Assembly: GCA_051747385.1 (NCBI GenBank)
Contig: JBNJGB010000011.1
Span: forward strand, 124,001 to 188,000
Direction: 5' to 3'
Length of the DNA: 64,000 bases
Origin: JBNJGB01 sp051747385
GTDB taxonomy: Bacteria > Myxococcota_A > UBA9042 > PHBI01 > JACKFB01
The notes beneath the pieces are model-generated. The model worked only from the letters and a program-made list of their open reading frames with translations, was not told the DNA's origin and ran no database searches. This document shows positions 17,869 through 25,530 of the stretch, piece after piece (the stretch's first letter is position 1; every line of letters starts with the position of its first letter). The position numbers were made by a program, and so were the translations under genes.

Positions 17869-19068
17869 ATGAAGGTCGTGGTCGCGGACAAGATCTCCCG
17901 GGGGCCCGTGCAGGCCCTCAAGGAGATCGCACGGGAGGTGGTCTTCGAGCCCCTCCTGAAGGGCGAGGCCCTGGCGGACGCCTGCGAGGACGCCGAGGTG
18001 CTGGTGGTGCGGTCGACGAAGGTGCCGGCCATGGTCTTCGAGCGTGCCCCGAAGCTGGCGCTCGTCGTCCGGGCGGGCGCAGGCGTCAACACCATCGACG
18101 TGCCCGAGGCCGCCCGCCGGGGGATCTTCGTGGCGAACTGTCCGGGCCGGAACGCGGACGCCGTGGCGGAGCTGGCGATCGGCCTCATGGTGGCCCTCGA
18201 CCGCCGGATCCCCGACAACGTCGCCGCCTTCCGCCAGGGGCGCTGGAACAAGAAGGGCTTCTCCCAGGCCCAGGGGCTGGCCGGTCGCACCGTGGGGGTC
18301 GTGGGCCTGGGCCGAATCGGCTACGGCTTCCTCCAGCGGGCCCGCGCCTTCGGAATGAAGCCCCTGGCGTGGTCCCGCTCGCTCACCGAGGAGCGCGCCC
18401 ACGAGCTGGGCATCCGCCGGGCGGACTCCATCGAGGAGGTCCTGCAGCGGTCGGACGTGGTGTCCCTGCACCTCGCCCAGACGCCGCATACCGAGAACCT
18501 CTTCGACGCCGAGATGCTCTCCCACGTCCGGCCGCAGGCGATCTTCATCAACACGTCGAGGGCCGGGATCGTGGACGAGGACGCGCTCCTCCGGATCGTC
18601 GAAGACCGGGGCGTCCGCGTGGGCCTGGACGTGTTCGACGACGAGCCGTCGGGCAAGGAGGGCGAGGTCACCACCCCGCTCCAGCAGCATCGGAACGTCT
18701 ACGTGACCCACCACATCGGCGCCTCCACGGAGCAGGCCCAGCAGGCGGTGGCCGCCGAGGTCGTGCGCATCATCCAGACCTTCGCGGACACCGGCCGGGT
18801 CCCCAACTCCGTGAACCTGTGCGAGCGCACCCCGGCCACCCACCAGGTCGCGGTCCGCCACGCCGACCAGGTGGGCGTCCTCGCCGGGGTCCTGGCCGAG
18901 ATCAGCCGCCACGGCCTGAACGTCGAGGAACTCCAGAACATCGTCTTTGACGGCGCCGAGGCCGCCTGCTGCTACATCCAGCTCGCCGCCGAGCCCCCGG
19001 CCGCCCTGCTGGACGCCCTCCAGTCCCAGGAGCACGTCCACGGCGTCTCCTCCCAGCGGATCGGGTAG
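17869..19068 (+). CDS. serA: D-3-phosphoglycerate dehydrogenase
   Basis: 399 aa. NAD-binding GRTVGVVGLGRIGYGF near residue 145, catalytic Arg in INTSRAGIVDEDAL, Glu in DVFDDEP and His in THHIGAST are in order; residues ~320-399 form an ACT-like domain (VLAGVLAEISRHGLNVEELQNIVF). It catalyses the first step of serine biosynthesis from 3-phosphoglycerate. The short form without the extra intervening domain matches the ACT-bearing type, which may be serine-inhibited. AGGAGGAGG precedes the ATG. Confidence 0.88.
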   Translation: MKVVVADKISRGPVQALKEIAREVVFEPLLKGEALADACEDAEVLVVRSTKVPAMVFERAPKLALVVRAGAGVNTIDVPEAARRGIFVANCPGRNADAVAELAIGLMVALDRRIPDNVAAFRQGRWNKKGFSQAQGLAGRTVGVVGLGRIGYGFLQRARAFGMKPLAWSRSLTEERAHELGIRRADSIEEVLQRSDVVSLHLAQTPHTENLFDAEMLSHVRPQAIFINTSRAGIVDEDALLRIVEDRGVRVGLDVFDDEPSGKEGEVTTPLQQHRNVYVTHHIGASTEQAQQAVAAEVVRIIQTFADTGRVPNSVNLCERTPATHQVAVRHADQVGVLAGVLAEISRHGLNVEELQNIVFDGAEAACCYIQLAAEPPAALLDALQSQEHVHGVSSQRIG

Positions 19069-19141
19069 GTCTCGGCAGGCCGGAGCCTGGTGGGTCGGCA
19101 GACTGGTGATATGGCGACTTGGTGAGATGGAGGTCACCACC

Positions 19142-19378
19142 ATGCCCAGGCTGACCATCACGCTGTCGGACGAGCGTCACCGCGCCCTGAAGGAGGCCGC
19201 GGCTCGCCGAGGGGTGACCATCCGGGAGCTCGTCGAGGACAGCCTCGACTTCTACGGCATCCGGACCACGGACTCCGATGCCGCGATCGTGGCTCGTGCG
19301 CGCGCCGCGAGCGGGCTCGACGAGGAGGAGGCGTTGCGCCTGGCCGTCGAGGCGACGCGAGCGGAACGCCGCCGGTGA
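19142..19378 (+). CDS. Ribbon-helix-helix antitoxin-like protein
   Basis: 78 aa. Starts MPRLTITLSDERHRALKEAAARRGVTIRELVEDSL, a CopG/Arc-type DNA-binding fold, followed by a helical tail. The ATG at 19142 is preferred to one at 19127 because GGAGG sits 8 nt before it. It overlaps the truncated PIN-toxin frame by 4 bp, the usual antitoxin-toxin arrangement, so this is the antitoxin of a broken module. Confidence 0.75.
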   Translation: MPRLTITLSDERHRALKEAAARRGVTIRELVEDSLDFYGIRTTDSDAAIVARARAASGLDEEEALRLAVEATRAERRR

Positions 19379-19488
19379 CCGCGAGCCGGCCGGTCGTGTC
19401 GGACACCAACGTCGTGGTCGCCGCCCTCCTCAGCTGTCAGATCTCACGGTCGTTCGTGGAGCGGGTCGAAACCTCGTCCGGGACGTGA
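19375..19488 (+). pseudogene. Truncated PIN-domain toxin
   Basis: A GTG overlapping the antitoxin stop opens a 37-codon frame starting VVSDTNVVVAALLS, the first strand and first catalytic Asp of a PIN ribonuclease, then ends after unrelated residues. Normal PIN toxins are 130-150 aa, so about three quarters are missing and the other acidic residues are absent. This is a deletion remnant. Confidence 0.7.
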
Positions 19489-19525
19489 GACCGCGTCGCG
19501 CGGATTCCGGTGATACGATGGGGTC

Positions 19526-19744
19526 GTGACCAAGGCTGAACCGAACCTGGACCTTGGGCCCGTCCAAGCCGACGAGGGACCTTCGCCGGTGGAGGGATTG
19601 ACGCGGGCCGAGTATGACGCCATCGCGGACGACATCCGCTGGTTCTCCCGGCTCACCCTCGGACAGAAGCTCCGCTCGGCCGAGCACTACCTGCGAGAGG
19701 ACCGCTGGCTGCGGCGCTTCCACGAGGTGGAGCGTGCGAGCTGA
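19526..19744 (+). CDS. Small hypothetical protein
   Basis: 72 codons with a GTG start and no strong ribosome binding site. The product is acidic, with helical C-terminal text (DDIRWFSRLTLGQKLRSAEHYLREDRWLRRFHEVE). No known domain recognised. Neighbours are toxin-antitoxin genes, so a regulatory or antitoxin role is conceivable but unproven. Confidence 0.45.
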   Translation: MTKAEPNLDLGPVQADEGPSPVEGLTRAEYDAIADDIRWFSRLTLGQKLRSAEHYLREDRWLRRFHEVERAS

Positions 19745-19780
19745 GACGCGCATCGACATGCCGGAGATCTCCGGTGCCTG

Positions 19781-20218
19781 CTACGGTCGAGCTTCCAGCG
19801 GATTGTGCCAGACCAGCCCGGAGAATCGGGCGAAGTCGGCGTCGTTGGAGTGCAGCTCCGCCTGGTGCTCGATGGCCAGCGCCGCCAGGTGTGCGTCGGT
19901 CGTCAGGGAGCCGGCGACGCCGATCTCCCCCAGCAGGGAGTCGAGGATGTTCAGGTGTCGAGGGCCGGGCGCCAGGACGTGCACGTGGCTGCGCTGCAAC
20001 CACGAGCGGACCATCTCGACCGCTCGCCCCGGCTCCATCGGGTGCACGAGGACGCGGGGATGGGTCATGATGCGCACGAAGCCCATGGCGACCGCCCACG
20101 GGAGGCCGACCGGACGGTGGTCGGTCAGCGTCTCCTCCCACCACGCCTTCGCGGCGGCATGGCGTGGCGCGTCGGCGTTGTAGGCGTACACCAGCAGGTT
20201 GACGTCCGGGAGGATCAC
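19781..20218 (-). CDS. PIN-domain ribonuclease toxin, VapC-like
   Basis: 145 aa. MILPDVNLLVYAYNAD has the first catalytic Asp; acidic residues recur around LTTDAHLAALAIEH and SNDADFARF, giving the four-acid PIN site. Family members cleave RNA when freed from their antitoxin. Its start overlaps the stop of the upstream antitoxin (ATGA). Complete in length, unlike the broken module 300 bp away. Confidence 0.85.
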   Translation of the reverse strand: MILPDVNLLVYAYNADAPRHAAAKAWWEETLTDHRPVGLPWAVAMGFVRIMTHPRVLVHPMEPGRAVEMVRSWLQRSHVHVLAPGPRHLNILDSLLGEIGVAGSLTTDAHLAALAIEHQAELHSNDADFARFSGLVWHNPLEARP

Positions 20219-20481
20219 GTGTCGGCCCGTGGTTCTTCCTCGAAGTCCTCGACCTCCAGCTCGTCCAGGAGCTGGTTCAGGCGTCCCGGATCCACGCCGG
20301 GACGGAACCCCCCGTGGTGCGGCTCCACGACATAGGGGCCGTCGCCCTCGGAACCCTCCGGCGCGTCCAACCCACGGCGCAGGACGGCATTGAGCACGGC
20401 CTTGAAGGACTCGTGCCGCTCGTGGGCCAGCGCCTTCAGGCGGGTGGCCACGTCGGGATCGAGCGTCACGGTGGTCCTCAT
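20215..20481 (-). CDS. Antitoxin for the VapC-like toxin
   Basis: 88 aa. Begins MRTTVTLDPDVATRLKALAHERHESFKAVLNAVLRRGL, a ribbon-helix-helix DNA-binding domain, then an acidic tail (LNQLLDELEVEDFEEE) that would wrap the toxin. The ATG at 20481 gives this typical start; the frame is open upstream only through the repeat element. Probably autoregulates the pair. Confidence 0.82.
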   Translation of the reverse strand: MRTTVTLDPDVATRLKALAHERHESFKAVLNAVLRRGLDAPEGSEGDGPYVVEPHHGGFRPGVDPGRLNQLLDELEVEDFEEEPRADT

Positions 20482-20539
20482 GGAGTCATCATGATGCGCC
20501 GGTTTCATGCAGTCAAGATGGCCCGCTCGTGCGGACAGG

Positions 20540-20692
20540 GCGGTCGCAAAGTCGACCGCCCTCCCTTGCCTTTGCCCTTGCCCTTGCCCTTGCCCGCTCT
20601 CAAACGCGCAAAACCCGTCGTTTCGCAGCGGGTGCAATCCCGTGCCGGGCGCCGTACCGCCGGGCGGCCCTCACTTCTCCGACTTTGCGATT
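20540..20692 (+). repeat. Dispersed repeat A, copy 1
   Basis: This ~150-bp element is about 80% identical by eye, in inverted orientation, to sequence at 30289-30428 and 30627-30745. It starts with a hairpin GGCGGTCG-CAAAGT-CGACCGCC, contains a TTGCCC hexamer run (about 20575-20595) and ends with CGACTTTGCGAT. It sits between the antitoxin gene and the next coding fragment, with no ORF of its own. The remaining intergenic DNA to 20762 shows nothing else. Confidence 0.8.
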
Positions 20693-20762
20693 GCTCTGCT
20701 CGTGCGGATCGAGAATGCAACTCTCGATCAGTCAGGACACGCCCCGGCGGTCGCCAGCGCTG

Positions 20763-21056
20763 CTACTGCCCGTCGCAGCAGCACCCGGCCTGGTTGCACG
20801 TGAGCTTCACGACCAGGTCGTAGGCGCCGACCCCGTCGTCGGAGGCGTGCCGCCCGTCGACGACGATGGTGTGCCAGCCCTCGGTCTGTGCCGTGTGGAC
20901 GAAGCTCTCGCCGCCGCCGTCGCTGTGTTCCTGATGGCAGCCGACGAGGTCGTCCTCCCAGTTGGAGGCGCACGAGGTGCCCTCGTAGAGCTTCATCATG
21001 AGGTCCAGGTCCTCCGCGACGTTCTTCACCTGCACGTCGAGGGTCTCGCCGGCCAT
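20763..21056 (-). CDS. Fragment of a pre-peptidase C-terminal (PPC)-like beta-sandwich domain
   Basis: 97 aa, with text typical of the second half of a PPC domain: AGETLDVQVKNVAEDLDLMMKLYEG ... GWHTIVVDG ... GAYDLVVKL, ending in Cys-rich CNQAGCCCDGQ. The first strands of the fold are missing and there is no signal peptide. The ATG lies 2 bp after the GDPD stop. Most likely the detached tail of a larger secreted protein after a deletion or frameshift, though coupled translation as a small protein cannot be excluded. Confidence 0.5.
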   Translation of the reverse strand: MAGETLDVQVKNVAEDLDLMMKLYEGTSCASNWEDDLVGCHQEHSDGGGESFVHTAQTEGWHTIVVDGRHASDDGVGAYDLVVKLTCNQAGCCCDGQ

Positions 21057-21058
21057 CC

Positions 21059-22114
21059 TCAGGGGACCAGGTCCCGCTCACCCAGGGCGTCGTGCCAGGA
21101 GGTGCACAGCTCGCAGCCGAGGGCGCGGGCGCCGTCGTCGACCAGGGTGTCCAGGTTGGAGAGGGCTACGGCCTTCATGTCGTCGTCGCCCGTGGACCGG
21201 GCGATGGCCCAGAAGCCGTCCACCTCGACGAAGGCGTTGCAGTACAGGCGGACGGGGCGGTCGCCGAGGAGGTCGCGGGCGTCGGCGAGCCAGTCGCCGT
21301 CCACGTGGACCCAGCGCAGGTCGAGGGAGGCCGTCCGAGGGTCGTCGAGGAGGGCCTGGAGCTCGTCGGTGTCGTGGACCCGGGCCATGACCTCGACGCC
21401 CGGGGCCTCGGCGCGGCCCGCGGCGAGCTTGTCCAGGCCGGAGTCGAAGAGGACGATCTGGTCCTCGAGGCCGGCGTCGGCGGCTTCGCGGACGATCCGA
21501 GCCGGGTCGCCGCCCTTCAGATCGATGAAGAAGACGGCGTCGTGGCCTTGGAGGGCGGCGAGGGCGTCGGCCCAGGAGGGCGGGTGGCAGCGCGTCGGGG
21601 TGGCCTCGGGGTCGTCGGCGCACCGCTCGTCGTCGACGACGAGGGCCTCGAACTCGGCGAGGGTCAGGTCGCCGACCGCGTAGCCGTCGGGGTGGCGCTC
21701 CTCCCCGTCGGTGGTGCGCTCCGTGTCGCCGTCGTGCATGAGGACGATGTGGCCGTCGGCGGTGGCCCGGGTGTCCACCTCGAGCATGGGGATGCCGGCG
21801 TCCAGGCAGGCCTCGATGCCGGCGAGGGTGTTCTCGGGCTCGCCGCCGCACTTCGCGCGGTGGGCGCTCAGGAAGACCTTCTCGCAGGCCGGGTCGTGGA
21901 GGCACCCGATCGGGCCGGGATCGGCGGTGGGCGGGACGTCGGGCGGCACGTCCGGCGAGACGTCGGGGGCAACGTCCGGCGCGGTGTCGACCTCGGCCGC
22001 GACGTCGGGGGCCGTGTCGGCCTCGGCGTCGGCGTGTACGACCGCGTCGTCGCTGCTGCAGGCCGCGAGGAGGAGGGCGAGGATCGCTGGGAGGGCGCGG
22101 ATCATGGGGGACAA
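21059..22114 (-). CDS. Lipoprotein glycerophosphodiester phosphodiesterase
   Basis: 351 aa. Lipobox LLAACSS near residue 20, then a 40-residue Asp/Pro/Val linker. The GDPD barrel follows with HRAKCGGEPENTLAGIEACLDAGI, EVDTRATADGHIVLMHDGDTERTTDG and a later FIDLKGG, giving the two catalytic His and metal-binding acids. It would hydrolyse glycerophosphodiesters outside the cell. The C terminus (LGCELCTSWHDALGERDLVP) is followed directly by a PPC fragment, so this gene may once have been longer. Confidence 0.85.
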   Translation of the reverse strand: MSPMIRALPAILALLLAACSSDDAVVHADAEADTAPDVAAEVDTAPDVAPDVSPDVPPDVPPTADPGPIGCLHDPACEKVFLSAHRAKCGGEPENTLAGIEACLDAGIPMLEVDTRATADGHIVLMHDGDTERTTDGEERHPDGYAVGDLTLAEFEALVVDDERCADDPEATPTRCHPPSWADALAALQGHDAVFFIDLKGGDPARIVREAADAGLEDQIVLFDSGLDKLAAGRAEAPGVEVMARVHDTDELQALLDDPRTASLDLRWVHVDGDWLADARDLLGDRPVRLYCNAFVEVDGFWAIARSTGDDDMKAVALSNLDTLVDDGARALGCELCTSWHDALGERDLVP

Positions 22115-22127
22115 CGTAGCAGGCGGC

Positions 22128-25100
22128 TCACATCACGTCCGGTCCGACGCCCTCGACGAAGCAATCCTCCGGCGGCCCGAAGTCGACGGGATAGAGGAAG
22201 CCCTCGGGGATCCAGGACGGGTCGACGGGCGCGCCGTCCAGGTCCAGGTCGAACCCCTCGGCGTCCCACTTGGACCAGACGGCCTGGTTGGCCTCGGCGG
22301 CGGCGTCGAGGGTGGCGAGGAGGGCCTGGCCGTGGAGGCCGGGGGCCCAGCCGGCGCCGAGGAGGTTCTGGAGGACGGCCTCCCGGGCCTCGGTGACCCA
22401 GTCGGGGGCGAACACGGCGACGGACATCTCGCCCTCGTAGAGGTGGCCGCGGTTGTTGCTGTTCGCCGAGCCCGCGAGGAGCCAGACGTCGTCCACGAAC
22501 ACCAGCTTGGAGTGGAGGCTCATGGTCTGGAAGACGCCGTCCGTCTCGTCGATGCAGAAGGTGCAGTCCAGGGTCCGCCAGGCGAAGCTGCGCGCGGTGT
22601 AGACGCGGAAGCGGTCGGGGAACTCCGTGGCGAACCTCTCGTGGGCCAGGTAGGTCTGCCAGCAGCCCGGGTCGACCCACTCGTTGACCGGGTTGGTGAC
22701 GACGGCGAGGACGAGCTCCGGCTCCTCCTCCATGCGCGCGGCGATGCGATCGTAGAGGAGGGGGGCGCGGAAGTACTGATCCTCGATGAGGATGGTGTGC
22801 TCTGCGTTGGACACGGCGCGGAGGAGGGCCTCCAGGACGCCGTGCTCGTCGTAGGGAGCGGGCATGGTCGTGAGGACCTGGGCCTGGACGCCGTCGGGCT
22901 CCGGCGGGGCCGCGGCGGGGACCTCCAGGTCGGTGGACAGGTCCGCGTACTTGGCGTCCGAGTCCAGCTGTCCCCGCCACCGGCCGGCGAAGACGTCCAC
23001 GACGTCGACCGCGCTCGGGCCCTGGATGCGGACCATGTAGTCCTTGCGCGGGATGAAGTCGGGCTCGGCCTGCTTCGCCTTCACGTCCAGGCGCTCGTCG
23101 ACGGTGGCGTCGAAGGCCATGCGCCGCCACTCGAAGACGCCGTGGGAGGACGTGTCCCAGTCCGTGGTCTTGAAGTTCATGCCGCCGACGAAGGCCACGT
23201 CCCCGTCGATGGTCAGGAACTTCTGGTGCCAGCTCGCGACGGGGATGTCGAAGTAGCCGAGGCCGAGGGGAAGCTCGGACATGTCCACGTCCACGGGCGC
23301 CATGAAGGGCGGGAGGTCGTCGGCCTGCACGATCTGGCCGTCCCCGCCGGCGAAGGCCGCCGCGACGCGCCCGGCGAAGTCCACGGGCTCCGGAGCGACC
23401 TGGAACGTGCCGTGGGACTCGTTGGCCTGGCCCATGAACTCGAAGTCGTCGGCGGGGGTCTCCGCCTTGTCGATCAGCTCGTCGTCGACCGTCGCCCAGC
23501 TCAGGAGCCCGTCCTGGTCGTAGAACTGGCCGACGAGGACCTTCCGCTGCACGCCGGACAGCGCCTCCAGGGCGCCCAGGACGGTGTTCTTCCAGCGCTC
23601 CTCCTGGGACAGCCAGGCGTGGACGTCCGGGTCGCGGACCATCTCCATCTCGCTGGTCCACCACCAGCTCGAGGCGGTGACGAGATCCGCGGCCACGGTC
23701 AGGTCCGCCCAGACGGTCGCCCAGGCCTCCTCGCCGTCGCGCAGGAGGGTGACGTGATTGCCCCGGCGCGCCGGCCGCCCGCTCGTCGCGAACCAGCGGT
23801 GGGGCAGGCCGGCCCAGACGGTGAAGTGGCGCACGGACGGTCCCCCCTCGGAGGCCTCCAGCCGGGTCGTGACCAGGAGGCCGGACTGCGCGGAGCCCTC
23901 CTGGATCACCTCCAGGCCGGACGCCTTCCCGGAGCCGTCCCAGGTCACGGTCGCATGGAACGGGTCGTGGTGCGGGGCGGTCACGGACAGGGCCAGCGAG
24001 GCCTCCTCGCACAGGCTCACGGCACCCGACGGCTCCCCGCCGAGCGAGACGGCAGCGTCCGGGAGCGCCTGCGCCCACGCGTCGAGAGCCACGATCTCCA
24101 GCGCCGCGCAGGGCGCCGTCCCCTGGCACCCCGCCTCGCACGTGTCGGAGGCGATGCCCACGCAGATGGAGTCCCAGGCCGTGTCGCAGCAGTACGCGTC
24201 GGCGTCGCAGACGCACGCCTCCACCGCGGGGTCGTCGCAGCCGAGGTAGCCGTGGGCCTCGCAGCACGGCGCGGGCGGGCAGGCTCCGCAGTCGCCCGGG
24301 CAGCCGTCGCAGGTCTCTCCGGGCGTGCAGGCCCCGTCGCCACAGACGGGCTCGGGGCAGTCCGCGCCGCAGAAGTCCGCCGCCTCGGCCGTGCAGTACC
24401 CGTCCCAGGCGGACGTGCAGCAGAACGGGTCCATGTCGCAGACGCAGGTCTCCACGACGGGGGCCGAGCAACCCGGCTGGTCCGCCGAGGCGCAGCACTC
24501 GCCCGGCTCTCCGCAGGCCCCGCAGTCGTCGGGGCAGCCCAGGCAGTCCTCGTCCGGCGCGCACGAGCCGTCGCCGCACACGGCCGGAGCGACCTCGCAG
24601 GGCGCCGCGCACTCCTCGACGGCCGCCTCGACACACGTGCCGTCCCAGGTGACCTCGCAGCAGTACGTGTCGCCGCCGCACACGCAGTCCTGCACGCCCG
24701 CGTCCGCGCAACCCGGGGCCTTGCGGGCCTCGCAGCAGTCCCCTTCGGCGGGGCAGAAGCCGCAGTCCCACGGGCAGGTCTCGCAGTCCTCCGCGGGGGC
24801 ACACGTCCCGTCCCCGCACCCGGAGGCCGGATCCCCGCAGCCCGACTGGCACTCCGCCCGCCCGATGGTGGCGCAGGTCTCGTCCCACGCCTCCTCGCAG
24901 CACGAGGGCTCCACCTCGCACACGCAGGCCTCGATCGCCTCGTCCTCGCAGCCCGGGGCCTCCGTGGTCTCGCAGCAGTCGCCGACTTCCTCCACGTCCG
25001 CGTCGGCGTCCGCGTCCTCCGCGGCGTCGCCCGCGTCGGAGTCACTCCCGTCCGGGCCGGCGTCCGGGGTGGGCACGTCGGGCGCGGAGACGTCCTCGAG

Positions 25101-25286
25101 CGGCACCTCGGACGTAGGGGCGTCCTCTCCCGGGACGTCGGCCGGACCGGCGTCGGCGTCCGGACCACCGCCGGCGTCCTCGACGGTGTCCACCGAGGTG
25201 TCCGCTCCGGGGCTCGGGTCCTCCCCGCAGGCCACCACCAGGGCCGCTGCCAGGAGCAGCGACGTCACGAACGGGATGTGCTTCAC
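22128..25286 (-). CDS. Secreted phospholipase D-family protein with Cys-rich repeats
   Basis: About 1052 aa from the GTG at 25286 (lipobox LVVACG near residue 18); an ATG at 25313 would add nine residues. After a ~90-residue acidic linker come five Cys-rich units of ~75-80 residues (DCCExxxxPGCxDxxVxxCVCxxDxYCC..WDxxC), alternating with CGDGxCxPxExCxxCPxDCG knots. The C-terminal half is a PLD domain with two HKD motifs: WHQKFLTIDGDVAFVGG and LHSKLVFVDDVWLLAGSANSNNRG. The enzyme would cleave phosphodiesters (lipid or nucleic acid) outside the cell; the Cys repeats probably bind a surface or substrate. Confidence 0.85.
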   Translation of the reverse strand: MKHIPFVTSLLLAAALVVACGEDPSPGADTSVDTVEDAGGGPDADAGPADVPGEDAPTSEVPLEDVSAPDVPTPDAGPDGSDSDAGDAAEDADADADVEEVGDCCETTEAPGCEDEAIEACVCEVEPSCCEEAWDETCATIGRAECQSGCGDPASGCGDGTCAPAEDCETCPWDCGFCPAEGDCCEARKAPGCADAGVQDCVCGGDTYCCEVTWDGTCVEAAVEECAAPCEVAPAVCGDGSCAPDEDCLGCPDDCGACGEPGECCASADQPGCSAPVVETCVCDMDPFCCTSAWDGYCTAEAADFCGADCPEPVCGDGACTPGETCDGCPGDCGACPPAPCCEAHGYLGCDDPAVEACVCDADAYCCDTAWDSICVGIASDTCEAGCQGTAPCAALEIVALDAWAQALPDAAVSLGGEPSGAVSLCEEASLALSVTAPHHDPFHATVTWDGSGKASGLEVIQEGSAQSGLLVTTRLEASEGGPSVRHFTVWAGLPHRWFATSGRPARRGNHVTLLRDGEEAWATVWADLTVAADLVTASSWWWTSEMEMVRDPDVHAWLSQEERWKNTVLGALEALSGVQRKVLVGQFYDQDGLLSWATVDDELIDKAETPADDFEFMGQANESHGTFQVAPEPVDFAGRVAAAFAGGDGQIVQADDLPPFMAPVDVDMSELPLGLGYFDIPVASWHQKFLTIDGDVAFVGGMNFKTTDWDTSSHGVFEWRRMAFDATVDERLDVKAKQAEPDFIPRKDYMVRIQGPSAVDVVDVFAGRWRGQLDSDAKYADLSTDLEVPAAAPPEPDGVQAQVLTTMPAPYDEHGVLEALLRAVSNAEHTILIEDQYFRAPLLYDRIAARMEEEPELVLAVVTNPVNEWVDPGCWQTYLAHERFATEFPDRFRVYTARSFAWRTLDCTFCIDETDGVFQTMSLHSKLVFVDDVWLLAGSANSNNRGHLYEGEMSVAVFAPDWVTEAREAVLQNLLGAGWAPGLHGQALLATLDAAAEANQAVWSKWDAEGFDLDLDGAPVDPSWIPEGFLYPVDFGPPEDCFVEGVGPDVM

Positions 25287-25425
25287 GAACGCCCCCCACG
25301 CGCATCGGGTCATCCCCCATACCCGGGTCGGCGCGACGTTTCCACCCTCGTGGTCGGCGTGTTGTGGCCGGACGGGGTGCCCTCCGGATCCGGGACGCCA
25401 TCCAGCCCCCCTCGTGAACGAAGTA

Positions 25426-25481
25426 GGGCCGACCGCCTCCGGAGCCGCTGGTTCGAACCAGGCTCCGAAGCCGGTCGGCCC
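25426..25481. terminator. Long hairpin upstream of PLD gene, downstream of DUF4091 gene
   Basis: Arms 25426-25446 and 25461-25481 pair over 21 bp with two mismatches; the loop holds the small palindrome TGGTTCGAACCA. It lies 50 bp after the stop of the DUF4091 gene on the minus strand, so it is probably that gene's terminator. It superficially resembles a tRNA end but is too short. Confidence 0.6.
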
Positions 25482-25530
25482 GCCACGGCCGACGTGCGGA
25501 GCCTGCAGGACAGGCTCCTGGTCCCCCAAC

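Noticed and set aside
25426..25481. tRNA-like element with a TTCGAA loop and CCA-like end
   Set aside because: It is only ~56 bases, forms one continuous 21-bp hairpin and has no D or anticodon arm. A terminator is the simpler reading.
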